Assembly: GCA_963669155.1 (NCBI GenBank) | Contig: OZ022576.1 | Coordinates: forward strand, 12,146,204 to 12,210,203 | DNA: 64,000 bases | DNA from: Arbacia lixula | Lineage: Eukaryota > Echinodermata > Echinoidea > Arbacioida > Arbaciidae | Direction: 5' to 3' | Part shown: positions 1 through 12,421 of the stretch, piece by piece | How the letters are laid out: each line of letters starts with the position of its first letter | Numbering within the stretch: the first letter of the stretch is position 1 | Notes under the pieces: generated by a model | Told to the model about the DNA's origin: nothing | The model's input: the letters and a program-made list of their open reading frames with translations, nothing else | The model's database searches: none | Program-made: the position numbers and the translations under genes

Positions 1-960
1 TAAAATACTTATATGGAACACACCTTGTCGACATATTGCTTGATTGATTTGAAACTTTCTTTTTTCAAACATCAAATCATACATTTGTCACCTTTACTGA
101 AAATGTTGGAATATAATTACATAGCATAAATCAGAATTAACTCATGCCTTGGGAAATATTAAAGCATGAAGGAAGGTCAAATTTGTTAACTAACATCTGA
201 ATCAGAATATCATCGTCAAACATGAGTTCTCGCAATAATGATAATACTATGAATGTTTGCTTTTGTTTCGATATGATGAGTGCTGTTAATCTTTCGCTTG
301 TGGCGGATTCGTCTGGACAAATTGTGACATTACAATTACATTTTATAGCCATACACACAAGAAGAAAATCAAGGGGGGGGGGGGATAATACTAAATAGGT
401 ACATGCCCATCAGGAAAATGAAAATAATAAAAATGGAATAAAGAAAAGGAAATAGCAATATAAAACAATAGAAATATGTCAGTAAAAAAAATAAGATAAA
501 AAAAGTAAGATAAACAAAATGTTATACGATGAAGAGGCACGGTCATGCAGAGTGATATGTGTTGTTTGAATGTCGTAATAATGGGTAAACACATTACGTA
601 AGTGGGGTGGAAGCATGTCATTCATGTAGTTTTACTCAAATGAGCGATATGGAATCATGTTGCTGTCTTGTCCTTTAAGTAATTTAAGTGATATAAAAAG
701 TGGGTCTGTGTTAGCTCGTGGGCGGGCTCAGGATAATGTTAGCATTGCTTTATTTTGAAGTGTTAAAAAGTGACACTTATATGCCGCGGTACGGTATCCA
801 ATTATAAACATATTATTGTCTATGTCCATGAGCCTTAGTAAAATATAAATAACATGAACCCAATCAAATTTCTTAAACACCACTTCAATTGGAAAACATG
901 TCCGGTTGCTTTTTGATTTGTTGCACTTCGATATTTACAATTTTTCTTGCTTTATTTCAG
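1..960. other. AT-rich non-coding stretch
   Basis: No convincing coding exon is seen. A poly-G run of 12 lies at 373-384. The last 25 bases are a pyrimidine-rich tract ending in CAG that leads into the exon candidate at 961. Confidence 0.5.
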
Positions 961-1045
961 TCCCAACGAATGGCTGTGGGTCATTGCTTGTATATGGATC
1001 GTATCTATCATGATTTATGGAATGATACAGCACCACCTGAAATAG
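961..1045 (+). CDS. Candidate terminal exon encoding a C-terminal membrane anchor
   Basis: A strong splice acceptor (a T-rich tract ending ATTTCAG at 960) precedes an open block. With one leading base (incoming phase 2) it reads 27 codons to TAG at 1043-1045. The peptide is PNEW, then a hydrophobic stretch LWVIACIWIVSIMIYGM, then a short polar tail QHHLK. This is what the last exon of a single- or multi-pass membrane protein looks like. Upstream exons would lie left of the window. A possible AATAAA signal occurs near 1160. Phase 0 is also open to a TGA at about 1060, so the frame is not certain. No family was recognised. Motif and frame are seen directly; exon status is inferred. Confidence 0.35.
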
Positions 1046-1726
1046 GATTTCCTGTTAGTTGAAACGAGAGTTGACGACGGGACGACGTAAATGGCGTATT
1101 TTCAGCGCGTTTAACGTCATCTGTGTTGGAACCCGAGTGGACATTGTTGACGGTGATTAAATAAACAAACATGAAAAATGCACGTGGAAACGGGCGGCTG
1201 AGATCCAAGTTGGATGTAAATAACCTGCACTTTCTGTGAAAATGGCCCGAACAGGTAAAGCGTGGGTTGTGTAAGTGAGTTAAATGCTTCCTTCCTCTCA
1301 ACTCCCAGAAACGCACCTGTAAAAGATGGTAGAAGATCAAATACGAGAAGGGAGGACGCCCCCTTGGGCGAGATGGGTTGCATCTCAATCATCGTCATCG
1401 TCGTCTTCAGCTATCATCACAGCTTAATGATGAACGACAGCGTGGGGGAACTTCCTCCAACATCCACCATCAGTTGGTAACCATGGCAACCAGTTGGTGC
1501 AGCCATTTCTAGCCGCCCGATGGTTTCCGTTCGGTGGACACGGGGAGTCGGTGCGAAGTGAGATATGTAAATACCTCGCTATCACTTTCACTCGCGGGCT
1601 CATCATTTTCCGATATGAAAAAAAAGGTTTCAACTTTTCCTTCTTTATGCCAAAAGAGTGCACCATCATCCATTTCTTATCTAACGACAAAAAAATTATT
1701 GCTTCGCTTCCATGGATTTAGAGGCT
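1046..1726. other. Intergenic stretch with RFX-type site
   Basis: No gene is recognised. The open frames on the minus strand across 1008-1398 lack splice or domain support. The span holds the X-box-like site at 1477-1490. Confidence 0.4.
1477..1490. promoter_or_regulatory. RFX X-box-like palindrome
   Basis: GTAACCATGGCAAC fits the RFX consensus GTNRCC-(0-3)-RGYAAC exactly, with an AT spacer. RFX factors bind such sites in promoters of ciliary genes. No transcription start can be assigned here, so function is only suggested. Confidence 0.35.
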
Positions 1727-1923
1727 TGACTCATTAATATTCCGCAAAGTATAACTCTGTTGATTAAAACTGATCTGATCTATCCCTATAATGTAGATAT
1801 AATCGTTCAGCTTAATTGAGGGTTTCACTCATTAACATTCCGTGAACTATAACTCCATATGATAAATATTGTTTACTCTACTATTAGCATATGGCTACAA
1901 TCGCCTAGCTTTACTTGAAACAA
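1727..1923. repeat. Diverged tandem duplication, unit about 97 bp
   Basis: Two consecutive units share the order ACTCATTAA-ATTCCG-GAACTATAACTC, a TGATtAAA-like stretch and an ATCG-AGCTT block. The units start near 1727 and 1824. The copies are old, with many mismatches. Confidence 0.45.
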
Positions 1924-1982
1924 ATAGATCAAGAGAAAAACATTGTGTTAAAGTGCAGCTAGAATGCTTTGTAGTTGGTATA

Positions 1983-2196
1983 CAGTTGTCCTCAAAATTA
2001 TTCATACCCCATTGAAAATAACAGTCTTTGTTAGATTCTTCCTTTGTAAAAGCTATTATGTTGGTACTTCCTGTGTATCTTTTGTCTACTTGTTGCTATG
2101 CACAAATCCACATATGAGTTGGCTAAACTTCATTTGCATAATAATAGATAAGTCCAAAAGTTATTTTTCCCTCATGTTCATAATTATTCATACCCC
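1983..2196 (+). repeat. Left inverted repeat with two direct repeats
   Basis: The outer repeat is 1983-2009 and the inner repeat about 2172-2196. Both carry the block AATTATTCATACCC. In related elements these are the two transposase-binding sites. Confidence 0.85.
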
Positions 2197-2411
2197 TGAC
2201 AATACCTCAACAAAAATGTTCTTTCTTCATAGTATCCATTGTTTTCCTTTCCTGAGAATGTGTTAATCTTTGTCCTATAGTTATTTCAAGATGTTCCAAT
2301 GGATTAAATACCTTTTTTGTTGACCAAATGTTAAACTATTGTCAAACACATAGCATCTTTCCATAAGACTTTAAATAGAGGAAACGTGTTCTGGTCATTC
2401 TCAGTTTCTGA

Positions 2412-3437
<1,026 letters not shown>

Positions 3438-3463
3438 AGAAAGACATTGGACTCAGTAAACCT

Positions 3464-3677
3464 AGGGTATGAATAATTTTGAACATGGCATTTTTTGAAA
3501 ATCCATGAATAAAATACCCCTGAAATGATGAATTTCTTGAATTGTGTATTGTTGTTATTCTTTCACATGTTGGTCACATATAACTGATATACACACTTGA
3601 CAAAATGCATTCATTTCATCACAAAAATAAAAATTCATAAAAATTAACAAGGGTATGAATAATTTTGAGGACAACTG
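3464..3677 (+). repeat. Right inverted repeat with two direct repeats
   Basis: The inner repeat GGGTATGAATAATTTTGAAC lies at about 3465-3484 and the outer repeat at 3651-3677. They mirror the left end. Confidence 0.85.
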
Positions 3678-3679
3678 TA

Positions 3680-4289
3680 TCTGCTTGAATGAGTATTAGC
3701 ATCACCGACATGCATTTGTAGCTGGTTCTATGCGTGTAGGTCTATTTGCATTTATAAAATAGAAAATAGCCGTTTTGCTTTTTAGTTAAATCTTCTTTAT
3801 CTCCAAGAAAATATTCTAACATGAATTATGATAATCATATCTTTGAACACCTTTATATATTGTGTAATTTTAAATACCCATAACAAAAATTCATTGTGAA
3901 ATGCGTAAAGGTTAGTAGGATGCCCGAATACCATCGTTTTTGGGGGTATGTGTACACACCGTTTTCAAGCGTATATGTGAATCCGCACGAGTGTTAATCG
4001 TATTCATGCAATGTACAAACATTTACAATTTACTAGTCGTAACTATGGCAACCAATCCAAATGCATTCAATGAACCTTGTACGATTAGATTATATAATCT
4101 ATTTGAATATTCACAGGATATCACAACCTATTTAACATCCGTCAACCTCACAATGAGCAAATGTCATATTGATTTTAGTTGTAAAGTGTCATATAGTTTG
4201 TTCACGGTACGTGAGTCAAAATATGTCATGACTATGTTTACTTGTCGCCTTTTTCTCCATATTGTCAGTATCTTATATGTAAGGAAAAC
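3680..4289. other. AT-rich stretch, nothing recognised
   Basis: No repeat boundary or splice-supported exon is visible. The open frame at 3940-4329 runs into the adjacent LINE fragment and has no independent support. Confidence 0.4.
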
Positions 4290-4994
4290 AAATATTTATG
4301 GATGTCAAAAGAAAAGACAAAATTCATGACTAACTTTGAAACAACAGAAGAAATAAGAATAGAACATCACCAGTTAGAGAAAGTCGACACTTACAAGTAC
4401 TTGGGACAAATCTTGAAAATGGAGGATAATACAAGAAAAGAAGTATTGACAAGAATTAAAGGAGGGCGGAGATTTTTTAATATGTACAGGGAACTTTTAA
4501 CCGACAAGAAAATACCACTTACAATGAGAATGATATTTGACCAGTGTATTTTGACATTTTGACATTGACATATGGAGCAGAAACCTGGTCTACAACTATA
4601 GAAATAGAACAGAAATTGAGAACAACAAAATGAGCTATGGAAAGAAGAATGCTCAATTTAACATTAAAAAAAAAACAGAGTGAAGCACACTGACATGCGG
4701 CAGAAAACGAAGGTCAAAGATATTATAGTAAAAATTAAAGAGATGAAATGGAGATGGGCAGGACACGTATAGAGAACACAAGACAACAGCTGAAACAAGA
4801 AACTCACAGAATGGCAGCCAAGAACAGGAAAGCGAAGAAGGGGCCGACAAAAGAGGAGGTGGAGAGACGAGATATTAACATACACAAACACAGCAACATG
4901 CAACAGAATGACCGCAAATAGAAGTAAATGGAAACTGATTGAGGAGGGCTTCATCCAACAAGGGTTGAACAATGCCTGATGAGATGAGATGAGA
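4290..4994 (+). mobile_element. 5'-truncated RTE-like LINE, C-terminal end of reverse transcriptase
   Basis: The fragment starts at the KTKFMTNFET-like segment after the RT palm. It continues through EKVDTYKYLGQILKMED, the usual thumb region, and on through LTYGAETWSTT, AMERRM and the W-RW-GH block to EEGFIQQGLNNA, where it stops near 4979. Stops and frameshifts (near 4562 and 4640, and through 4750) make it a pseudogene. The 3' end is the short tandem TGATGAGATGAGATGAGA, as RTE-like elements commonly end in a short tandem repeat. The family is recognised by the motif order YKYLGQ...YGAETW...GH...QQW. Confidence 0.82.
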
Positions 4995-6273
4995 AAATGA
5001 AAATATTCATATATATGTGTTTCGCATGCCCTTTGCAACGTGTTATGCACGATCATTTAGACAGGAGAATACAATATTACCTTAGAATCATGAAAAATGA
5101 AATAAAGTGCGGGGATGAGAAGAGGGTGCCAATTTTGTTAATTGCGTTCAATACTGAAGCACACAGCGTGACACGTAGACGTTTATCTGCTAACACGTTC
5201 CACTATTAACCGTGTGGAACAGACAAGATTTGAAGTGCGCATGAATAATAAATGCAAATCTCTCACTCAGTGGGCGGGTAAAAACAAACGGTGCATGGCT
5301 TATCAACTGCGCACTTCTTTCGGTCCTGATATCATGGATATTTTACAATCGCGCTAATTGACGGGAAAAACGATGCCGCTACATCACCCCATGCATTTAA
5401 CGAAATGAATATTGAAGTAATTGCCATTATAGATATTAAAAAGGGAATAATATGGCATAATCAAATACTGATTACGTGGTTTATATAAATCATTACTTTC
5501 GGCCTGTCTCATGAAAAACAAAATGTAGAGAGAAGGGCGTGTTTTTGGTAGCGCACTAAATGTAGTATTTACTCAAGTCTAAAAGCAAACTCAATATCCG
5601 ACGTCTCGGGTGGAGTATAGGAACATGCATAATTTGTGAAAGTATGGACCTCGTATAACGACCACTTTTATCAATATACGAGATTTGCATCGCTAACACG
5701 TTGTTGAATATGAACGTTTTTAATGTTGTACTGTAATCATATATTGTAAGAAAGTAGTAGCAAATCACGTTGTTTATCCAGCTTAGTCATACATCAATAG
5801 TGATACCAATAGTGGTCAAAAATGAGTTCAATTTGAAACATTTTTAACATTAATTTCCTTCAGAAACACGCTTCACAAACAAACGAAAAAATGTATAATA
5901 TTCATGCACTTCAATAGAATTTAGAATGAAAGTAGTCTTTATAGACAAGTATGTTTTGTTCGAATGATTGCCGTCATGATATGATAACGGTTTCGCTTCC
6001 ATTAGGCTACCATTCTTTTCTTTCATACATTCAGGCTTTGTGATAGGCTTGAACCCACTCATTGATGCACAGGTGTAGAAAACAAGTTTTGCGGGATAAG
6101 AGGAAGAAGAGGAACCCATTGGACATATTCAGTGATCTTCCAGTTTGTTGAAGGCTTGTATGTTGGTACGAACTACCTGCGCAAGCATCTTTTTTTTCTT
6201 TTTTTTAAATACATATAATACAGAAACAATCATTCAATGCCCTGTTTCTTATACTACGGAATACATTACCCGT
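4995..6273. other. No gene recognised
   Basis: AT-rich single-copy-looking DNA. A minus-strand open frame at 5850-6119 starts with a serine run and has neither splice acceptor nor recognisable domain, so it is not called. Confidence 0.4.
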
Positions 6274-6277
6274 CACA

Positions 6278-6330
<53 letters not shown>
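6274..6330. repeat. (CA)n microsatellite
   Basis: Near-perfect CA dinucleotide array with one CATA interruption. Confidence 0.97.
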
Positions 6331-6331
<1 letters not shown>

Positions 6332-6993
6332 GGGTATTTTCGGTCCATGGTCATATTCTAATGTCAATACATTTCTTTGATTAAGTACATAATTATCAGG
6401 ATATTTATGTATCACATGCAGGGTATTTACACTCCACATGATTAAAACACAACGCAATTCATAATTCTCGCAACTGAAGTATAATCATTTGTCATCTAAT
6501 GTCAATGCATTTGTACATACAAGTACATAATTATCATTATGTTATACTACGATACCTTATGTTGATGTTATGTTAATGTTGATTGTATTTTCTCAGGTCA
6601 CTGCTATAATAAATATGTTAGGTATTTTGTTGTAGCTATCATACTCCATATTTCGTATGTTATAAGTGTGGTGTCATATGTTTGATCAATCTCAATATTA
6701 TGGTATCTCACATGGTCACACCCTAGTGCTAATGGAACAGGCATGATATTGTAAATCGCATATACATGTAGATTGTTTTGCTATAGGTCCTATACCAAAT
6801 GAATATCATTTTTGTTATTAGTGTTTGCATTCTTCTGCTTTGCATCAATGATATCTTTGAATTTGTCATGCTTGTCTGTCAAAAAGAGATTTTCTTCTTG
6901 AGAATAGTTTGCTTTCCTTTGCCTTTTGGTACACTAACTTCTAGGCTGTGGAACGCATGAACACAACTAATTCTGCAAACATGTAAGTCTGGT
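6331..6993. other. No gene recognised
   Basis: AT-rich, with no long open frame and no clear repeat structure. Confidence 0.4.
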
Positions 6994-7066
6994 AATAAAG
7001 ACTAACCCTTCCTCCCTGTCTGCTCTCTGTAAGGAGACAGACAGGGCCGAGGGCTTAGTCTTTATT
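6994..7066. repeat. Short foldback (hairpin) element
   Basis: The left arm AATAAAGACTAACCCTTCC... pairs with the right arm ...GGGCTTAGTCTTTATT. The inner arms CCCTGTCTG and CAGACAGGG close the hairpin. It looks like a small MITE relic or a transcribed hairpin. Confidence 0.7.
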
Positions 7067-7289
7067 GTCAGATGTACAAGTTCACAGACTTGGTTGAGTA
7101 CATGTATTCCCCAACCTAGAAACTAGGCTGGTGTTTTAGAAGCCATGTCCCAGATTTAAAAACTTGGTTGTGCATAAGCTACAGAACCATGCATACAAGG
7201 TGGCCTTGTGATGGACATGATTCTTCATGCATTATTTTGACATTTTTATTGTCAAAAACATCTATTCTGCTTGTCAGCTTCATACTTCG

Positions 7290-7740
7290 TATCTGGGCAC
7301 TTTCATCATAATCAAAAGCCATCCCTTAGAAAGGGAAATGTGCCTCCATCTACGTCTGTTCCAAACAATTGTTCGTACATCATCATAAGTAAGTCCTGTC
7401 CATTTCTTGATATCATCAAACCAGGTGGTTCGATGTGTACCTCTCTCCTGTTTGCCTTCTACCATTTCTTCAAGTAATATCTTCTGTAGACCTCCTCCTC
7501 TCATCACATGACCAACATCCACAAGTTTCCTATTCTGAATTGTCTTCATCAGATCACTTTCTTTTCTTGCTCTATGCAATGTATCTGTATTACTAATTTT
7601 CATAACCCAGCTGATTCTTCGGAAGCACCATATTTCAAATGATTCTAACTTCTTCCATGTTTCAACTCCATTCAACAGATTACTCCAGATGTATAATTTC
7701 CAGATTCTGTTGTAAGAATGTTGAAAATATCCATGACGGA
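7290..7740 (-). mobile_element. 5'-truncated LINE, C-terminal end of reverse transcriptase (second family)
   Basis: Read on the minus strand, the open frame gives NGVETWKKLESFEIWCFRRI, then RKLVDVGHVMRGG, then a WFDDIKKWTGL block and RRRWRHISL. This order (GVETW, W-RRI, GH-MRG, W-D-KKW, RWR) is the standard tail of endonuclease-RT LINEs close to RTE/Jockey-type elements, distinct from the 4.3 kb copy. About 150 codons are open, so this copy is younger than the 4.3 kb one, but it is truncated upstream near 7740 and has no palm domain. The 3' end lies near 7285. Confidence 0.82.
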
Positions 7741-7984
7741 TGACCACCATACGCCCTCATGCGATCGACTTGATAATGTCGATGCAGCGCCTCATGCTGG
7801 GCAGAACTATACGAAATGCCTGATGGGTAAGAATACTAAAGAGCACTGTGAAACAGATTATGACATATTTTAACATATATACGGCCCGAAAGGATATCTG
7901 ATTTGTTTTATATTCTAGAACCGTATCGCTCTTTGCGGACCGCAGCATAATGTGATTTCTTTTGTGGTCATAATCATCATCACA

Positions 7985-8001
7985 ACTCTCTCTCTCTCTA
8001 T

Positions 8002-8061
<60 letters not shown>

Positions 8062-8376
8062 CCGATCTCTCTTCTTTGTTTCATAATATATATATATATC
8101 GTTCTCTCTAAAGGATCTCTCTCTCTCTCTCTATCCCTCTCTAGTTCTCTCTCTTTCTTGCTTTATAATATCGTTCTCCCGCCCCCCTCTCTCTCTCGCT
8201 ATCTCTCTCTCCTTATGTATGTTGCTGTTTTATATCTCTCTTCTCTTTCTCTCTCTCTCTCTCCTTCCATATAGCTCTCTCTTGCTCCCCCCCCCCCCCC
8301 TCTCCCCGCTTTCCCTCTTTTTATCCATGTTCTCTCTCCTCTCTCTCTCCTTTCTATCCCCTCTCTCCCGGTTCAT
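7985..8376. repeat. (CT)n-rich polypyrimidine array with poly-C
   Basis: Long CT dinucleotide runs broken by TTCT, ATATAT and a C14-like run near 8287. Open frames across it are compositional artefacts. Confidence 0.95.
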
Positions 8377-8986
8377 TGTTCTATTATCATGTGTAATGTG
8401 GTATTTTGTTGTGAATTGAATATCGAGCATCGATGGATTTTACGCATTTTCATTCCTCAAACATATCTATCTTGTTTCGATAAACTTAAGTTGCTTTGTC
8501 TTCATTCTATGTATCAATTTGTAATGCATTTTGATTCAATGACTGAAATTGAATAATGGATACGTATAAATATTGTAATTCATTTAATTAATGTAATCTG
8601 TAGGTTAACCTGCTCAATTTTGACGTTTTCTTTTTCAAATTTATATCAACATCTCTCGTATGGACGCGGATACATTGCGGGGGCCAAATTGTGATTGAAT
8701 TTTTGACTTCTCCGATCCACTTTCCCATCTAGGACAGGCAGTTGCAATGGGTTTGTTAATAAACTGTAGGCATGTCTATATGTCAATCGATTCAATTTCA
8801 CCCCCGTTTCTCTCATCGGACCTTCGTGTGTTTCATATGCACCTTTGGGCTTTCAAAATTACCACCTTTGCATTGGAATTGCAAGTCCTGTTGAAACTAT
8901 AGATTTACATTTATGTTGCAAATGAACTAGAAAAGCTATGGAAATGCCATCTCGGATGGCATTTCGACACAGCCAGACGTACTTAC
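8377..8986. other. No gene; small perfect hairpin at 8942-8964
   Basis: AAATGCCAT and ATGGCATTT flank a 5-base loop at 8942-8964. Otherwise nothing is recognised. Confidence 0.45.
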
Positions 8987-9003
8987 CACGATGCCTCGCC
9001 CTC
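8987..9003 (-). other. Possible 17-nt microexon
   Basis: On the minus strand a long pyrimidine tract ending TCTGCAG is followed by 17 bases (GAGGGCGAGGCATCGTG) and a perfect donor GTAAGTAC. The signal quality is unusually good. The incoming phase 0 would suit the upstream exon at 16901-16969. It is tiny and unproven, and it may be chance. Confidence 0.15.
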
Positions 9004-10544
9004 CTGCAGATTAAAGAATAAGCAAGAGGGAAGCAGGCTAGGAGATATTAACGTCATGATAACGTTAATCTTTTCTGAAAAAAATTATGAGAAATGAAGT
9101 ATGTCTATAATGATAATAGAGGATTTGAAAAAAATAATGGATCATGAAAAACAAAAAGGAAAAAGTAACTATACATATATGTATAGCTATACATGCTCGC
9201 GCATATAAATTAGTTCATGGGTATTTTTTTTTGTATGTGTGTATTTTTTTTGTGTGTTTTTTGTGTGTGTGTGTTTTTTTTTTTTTTACTTTGGAATGAT
9301 TTTCACATCATTGAGTGGGTAAATTTGTTTTCAATTGATTGATTAATTTCCATTGCTTTTGTATACTTCAAGTGAAGGTTATGATCTATGTAATAATTGT
9401 CTTTCAATGAAATCAAAATAAAGATTACTGAAAAAAAAATTGTGTGTAAGTGGGGAGTATGCATCCCACTTTCTTTCAACGCACATCCTGCTACATGAAT
9501 ATCTTCGTGATTCCTCACTATCTACACAAAATTTATTTATAATTATATAAACAGATCCGTCGTCACATTATTTCACTTTCCTCATTGTAGCCCAAAACCC
9601 TATTCTCCATTCCTTCTTCCTCTCATGTTTAATTTATCTACAAAAATATTCAAGAAGAATTGTTTGTCCAAATATAAAACATGGATCGACGCATACGAAT
9701 ACGAACCATCGGAACGTACGCCTTTTGTTAAGAGTTAATGTAGCATTAATATTAAATTACAAATGTTGACCCTGCATTTACGTAACACCAAAGCGAACAT
9801 TCGAAGGGGTTAAAAAAAAATAATGACCCGCATTGCCAGCAATCGTAATCTTATTTAATGTGTTTGACAAACTGTCCTAATTGAGTGGGATAAATATACT
9901 ATATAAGGTAGGCAGCTATATAATGTTTAAAATGCACTCGATTTTATCTTTTTTTGTGAATGAGAAAAATAGTTGCGTTCATGCAGTATTTTCATTTCTT
10001 CATATTCAAGAAAAGAAATCGTAAAATTATGTACATTTATAGTCCATGCTGTTGTCAAGATGATGATATTGTTGTTATTGTCGGCACGTCATGAAAACAA
10101 AGGTCGGTCTTGCTACTCAATCTAAGCACAGCCATATTTCATATAGGACGCCATCTCTCGACCACATCGCAACATCCAAAGATTCTGATTTGATAAGATT
10201 CAAATTTTATATTGTAGCATACTTTATTTATATGGAAAGGGCTGTGGATATAGGTATTTCTTCAAGTACAGGTACATTGGAACTTTAGGAATGGGATATC
10301 GGCACCGCAGCGGTGTCCTAAATGCAAGAATTGCGTTGGGGACACGCAGCCAATCAGAAATATTGTTGTGTCGGTCATGTGGTCCTGTACTGCTATCGTT
10401 ACACACAACATTCACTTGACACTCTCCTAAGGTCATGAAATGCATAGGACCAATACGATGGGGGTTAACGTGCATAACAACGCCTCTACGTCTAATTTAT
10501 CAACGCAAGTCGACTTCTAAAAAAAAATGTCGTCATGGCGACAT
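9004..10544. other. No gene recognised; T/G-rich tract at 9222-9289
   Basis: AT-rich DNA with a TG/T-run low-complexity tract at 9222-9289. No domain or splice-supported exon is seen. Confidence 0.4.
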
Positions 10545-10618
10545 GGATTATCTTGCTACTCTTCTTCAGCCATTGTCGATCCACTGCTGGATGAAGGCCT
10601 TAGCATGGTCTATCCACT
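10545..10618 (-). mobile_element. Extreme 5'-truncated LINE tail
   Basis: On the minus strand this reads KWIDHAKAFIQQWIDNG and a TGA stop, the C-terminal signature of the same broad LINE group as the 4.3 and 26.3 kb copies (EAF-QQW). Only the last 20 or so codons remain. The upstream side is replaced by (CT)n and (TAC)n arrays. Confidence 0.7.
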
Positions 10619-10671
10619 TCTCTCTTTCTCTCTCTTTCTCTCTTTTTCCATCGCATATCTTGCTAATACCA
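10619..10671. repeat. (CT)n-rich spacer
   Basis: A short CTCTTT-rich low-complexity tract between the LINE tail and the TAC array. Confidence 0.6.
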
Positions 10672-10689
10672 CACTACTACTAGTACTAT

Positions 10690-10766
<77 letters not shown>
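10672..10766. repeat. (TAC)n microsatellite
   Basis: An almost uninterrupted TAC/ACT array. It yields a poly-L or poly-S open frame that should not be taken as a gene. Confidence 0.97.
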
Positions 10767-11118
10767 TCTCGCGATCCATATCCAGCTCTAATATTGTGAG
10801 AAAAGTTCTTAAACAGTATTTCTTTTTTCAATTTGCAGCAGTGTTTACACAATTATATAATTTTAACCGACATAAGGGTAACACCTCTGTAATCGTATCA
10901 TGGGTGTACTGGTCTGCATCATGAATTTCCTCCTTTTATGTTTAGCATTGTGTTTGCACAAGAATGTATACTTATTGTAAGTTTATGTATGCATCAATAT
11001 ATCTATATCTATTTTTCTTTCATTTACAGGATGGAGCATGCGATCCTAATACTATTGGCTGTATGCCTAAAATTTATTGCCAATACCATTGACTTCCCCC
11101 CCTCTCTCTCTCTTTCTT

Positions 11119-11200
<82 letters not shown>

Positions 11201-11531
11201 TCTCCCCGCTCTATATCATATGCAATATTTCCTTGTAATTCTTAGGTTGTTTTCTTCATCTTTAGATATTTTCTCTCCATATCCAGGCACTCGCTATAAT
11301 CTTCTTATTATTGCATTTTATTTGTTTCAATGCCATTTGTTCATCTTATCTTTATCATCTTTTAGTCTCTTCTCACCGTCTTCTTTATAAACTAATGTTG
11401 CGTATTATTATTGTTGTGTTTTACTTAGCTCTCTGCGTGCCACGCGTGTATTTTTCCATCATTAATGCACACACTTCTCACAGAGACTCATTCTGTCTGG
11501 CTCACCAAGGGCTCAGGTAATGCTGTACTTG
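10767..11531. other. Low-complexity stretch with (CT)n array at 11095-11208
   Basis: Apart from the CT array nothing is firm. A pyrimidine tract ending TTTACAG at 11028 precedes ATG GAG CAT and a short hydrophobic run (MEHAILILLAVCL). A 33-base block at 11486-11518 lies between an acceptor and GTAATG. Both are too weak to call. Confidence 0.4.
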
Positions 11532-12028
11532 AAGGGATAGTTCACCCTGAAGTTCAGTTGGTTTCAATAAAAGCAAAAACAAAAAGGAACATATGAGTGG
11601 AAGTTTGACGAAAATCCATGAAAGAATAAGAAAGTTATGATCTTTTAAAGTTTTCATTTTGTGAAGTCACGTGCGAGGTGCTCTCTCATATTATGTTGTG
11701 TGCTGTGTGATTCCATAAATTGCTCTTTTTATATTTTTGATGAAGGAGTAATGTTTTTTCCTAGAGGTATGTGTGTAAAAACGTATTTCTAATGACGTAT
11801 CGAATGCACAAGTAAATTGATACAAATCTCTTTGAGAAAATCGACATTTTCAACAAACAAACATGACATATGGGAGAGCACCTCGCACGTGGCATCACAA
11901 AATCAAAAATTCAAACAATCGTAACTTTCTTATCCTTTGAAGTATTTTCATCAAACCTTCACCAATATGTTTTGTTCATGTTTCTGCTTTTATCAAAACC
12001 AACTTAATTTCAGGGTGGACCATCCCTT
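11532..12028. mobile_element. 497 bp foldback element (MITE-like)
   Basis: The left end AAGGGATAGTTCACCCTGAA and the complement of the right end (AAGGGATGGTCCACCCTGAA) match. The similarity continues inward for about 165 bp through TAAAAGC, TGATGAAAATcCtT, AAGAAAGTTA and GTGCGAGGTGCTCTC. A short non-paired centre of about 150 bp remains. No transposase is encoded. The arms are diverged, indicating an old insertion. Confidence 0.88.
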
Positions 12029-12150
12029 AATCTGTAATTGCAAGTATTGATTATGCATTTTGTATCGAACGGTTATAACAAAATAAACAACATGCTTTGT
12101 ATTGGGTTAGGTTTCGCTTTCTTCTGACTTGACTTTTATCTGTATTACAG

Positions 12151-12245
12151 ACGTAGTTCGTGGTTATCGTCATGCTATAGAGTACCAAAGTTTGACGTCA
12201 TATGAGCATGTTGTCAAGACAACTGGATCTAAACTATTTTGGTAA
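12151..12245 (+). CDS. Candidate exon after a strong acceptor
   Basis: A long pyrimidine tract ending TATTACAG (12150) leads into an open block in incoming phase 1 (two bases, then codons): VVRGYRHAIEYQSL, TSYEHVVKTTGSKLFW, then TAA at 12243-12245. The sequence TTTTG|GTAAAA at the same spot could instead be a donor. The amino-acid composition is protein-like, but no family is recognised and no partner exon is established. Confidence 0.27.
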
Positions 12246-12395
12246 AAGCAAACCGGCGATCAAAGCGGAGGCGGTCATTGGGAGTGTCCGACACTAGCCT
12301 GCAAGACATTGTCGGACCAGTAAAACTCTCACATTAGCGATGTTGTTTAGAAACCCGCATAACAATGGATATGACGACACCACTTTGTGACTCTA

Positions 12396-12421
12396 TGACC
12401 TCTTTGACCTCAGCTTGACCC
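12396..12421 (-). promoter_or_regulatory. Three nuclear-receptor half-sites
   Basis: TGACCT (12396), TGACCT (12405) and TGACCC (12416) lie in the same orientation with 3- and 5-base spacers, resembling DR3 and DR5 response elements. This may be chance in AT-rich DNA. Confidence 0.2.

Noticed and set aside
1008..1398. Two overlapping minus-strand frames of 93 and 126 codons
   Set aside because: No splice, signal or domain support, and the reading depends on non-ATG starts.
10938..11390. 150-codon plus-strand frame
   Set aside because: The centre is a (CT)n array read as SLSLSL, and the flanks have no domain.
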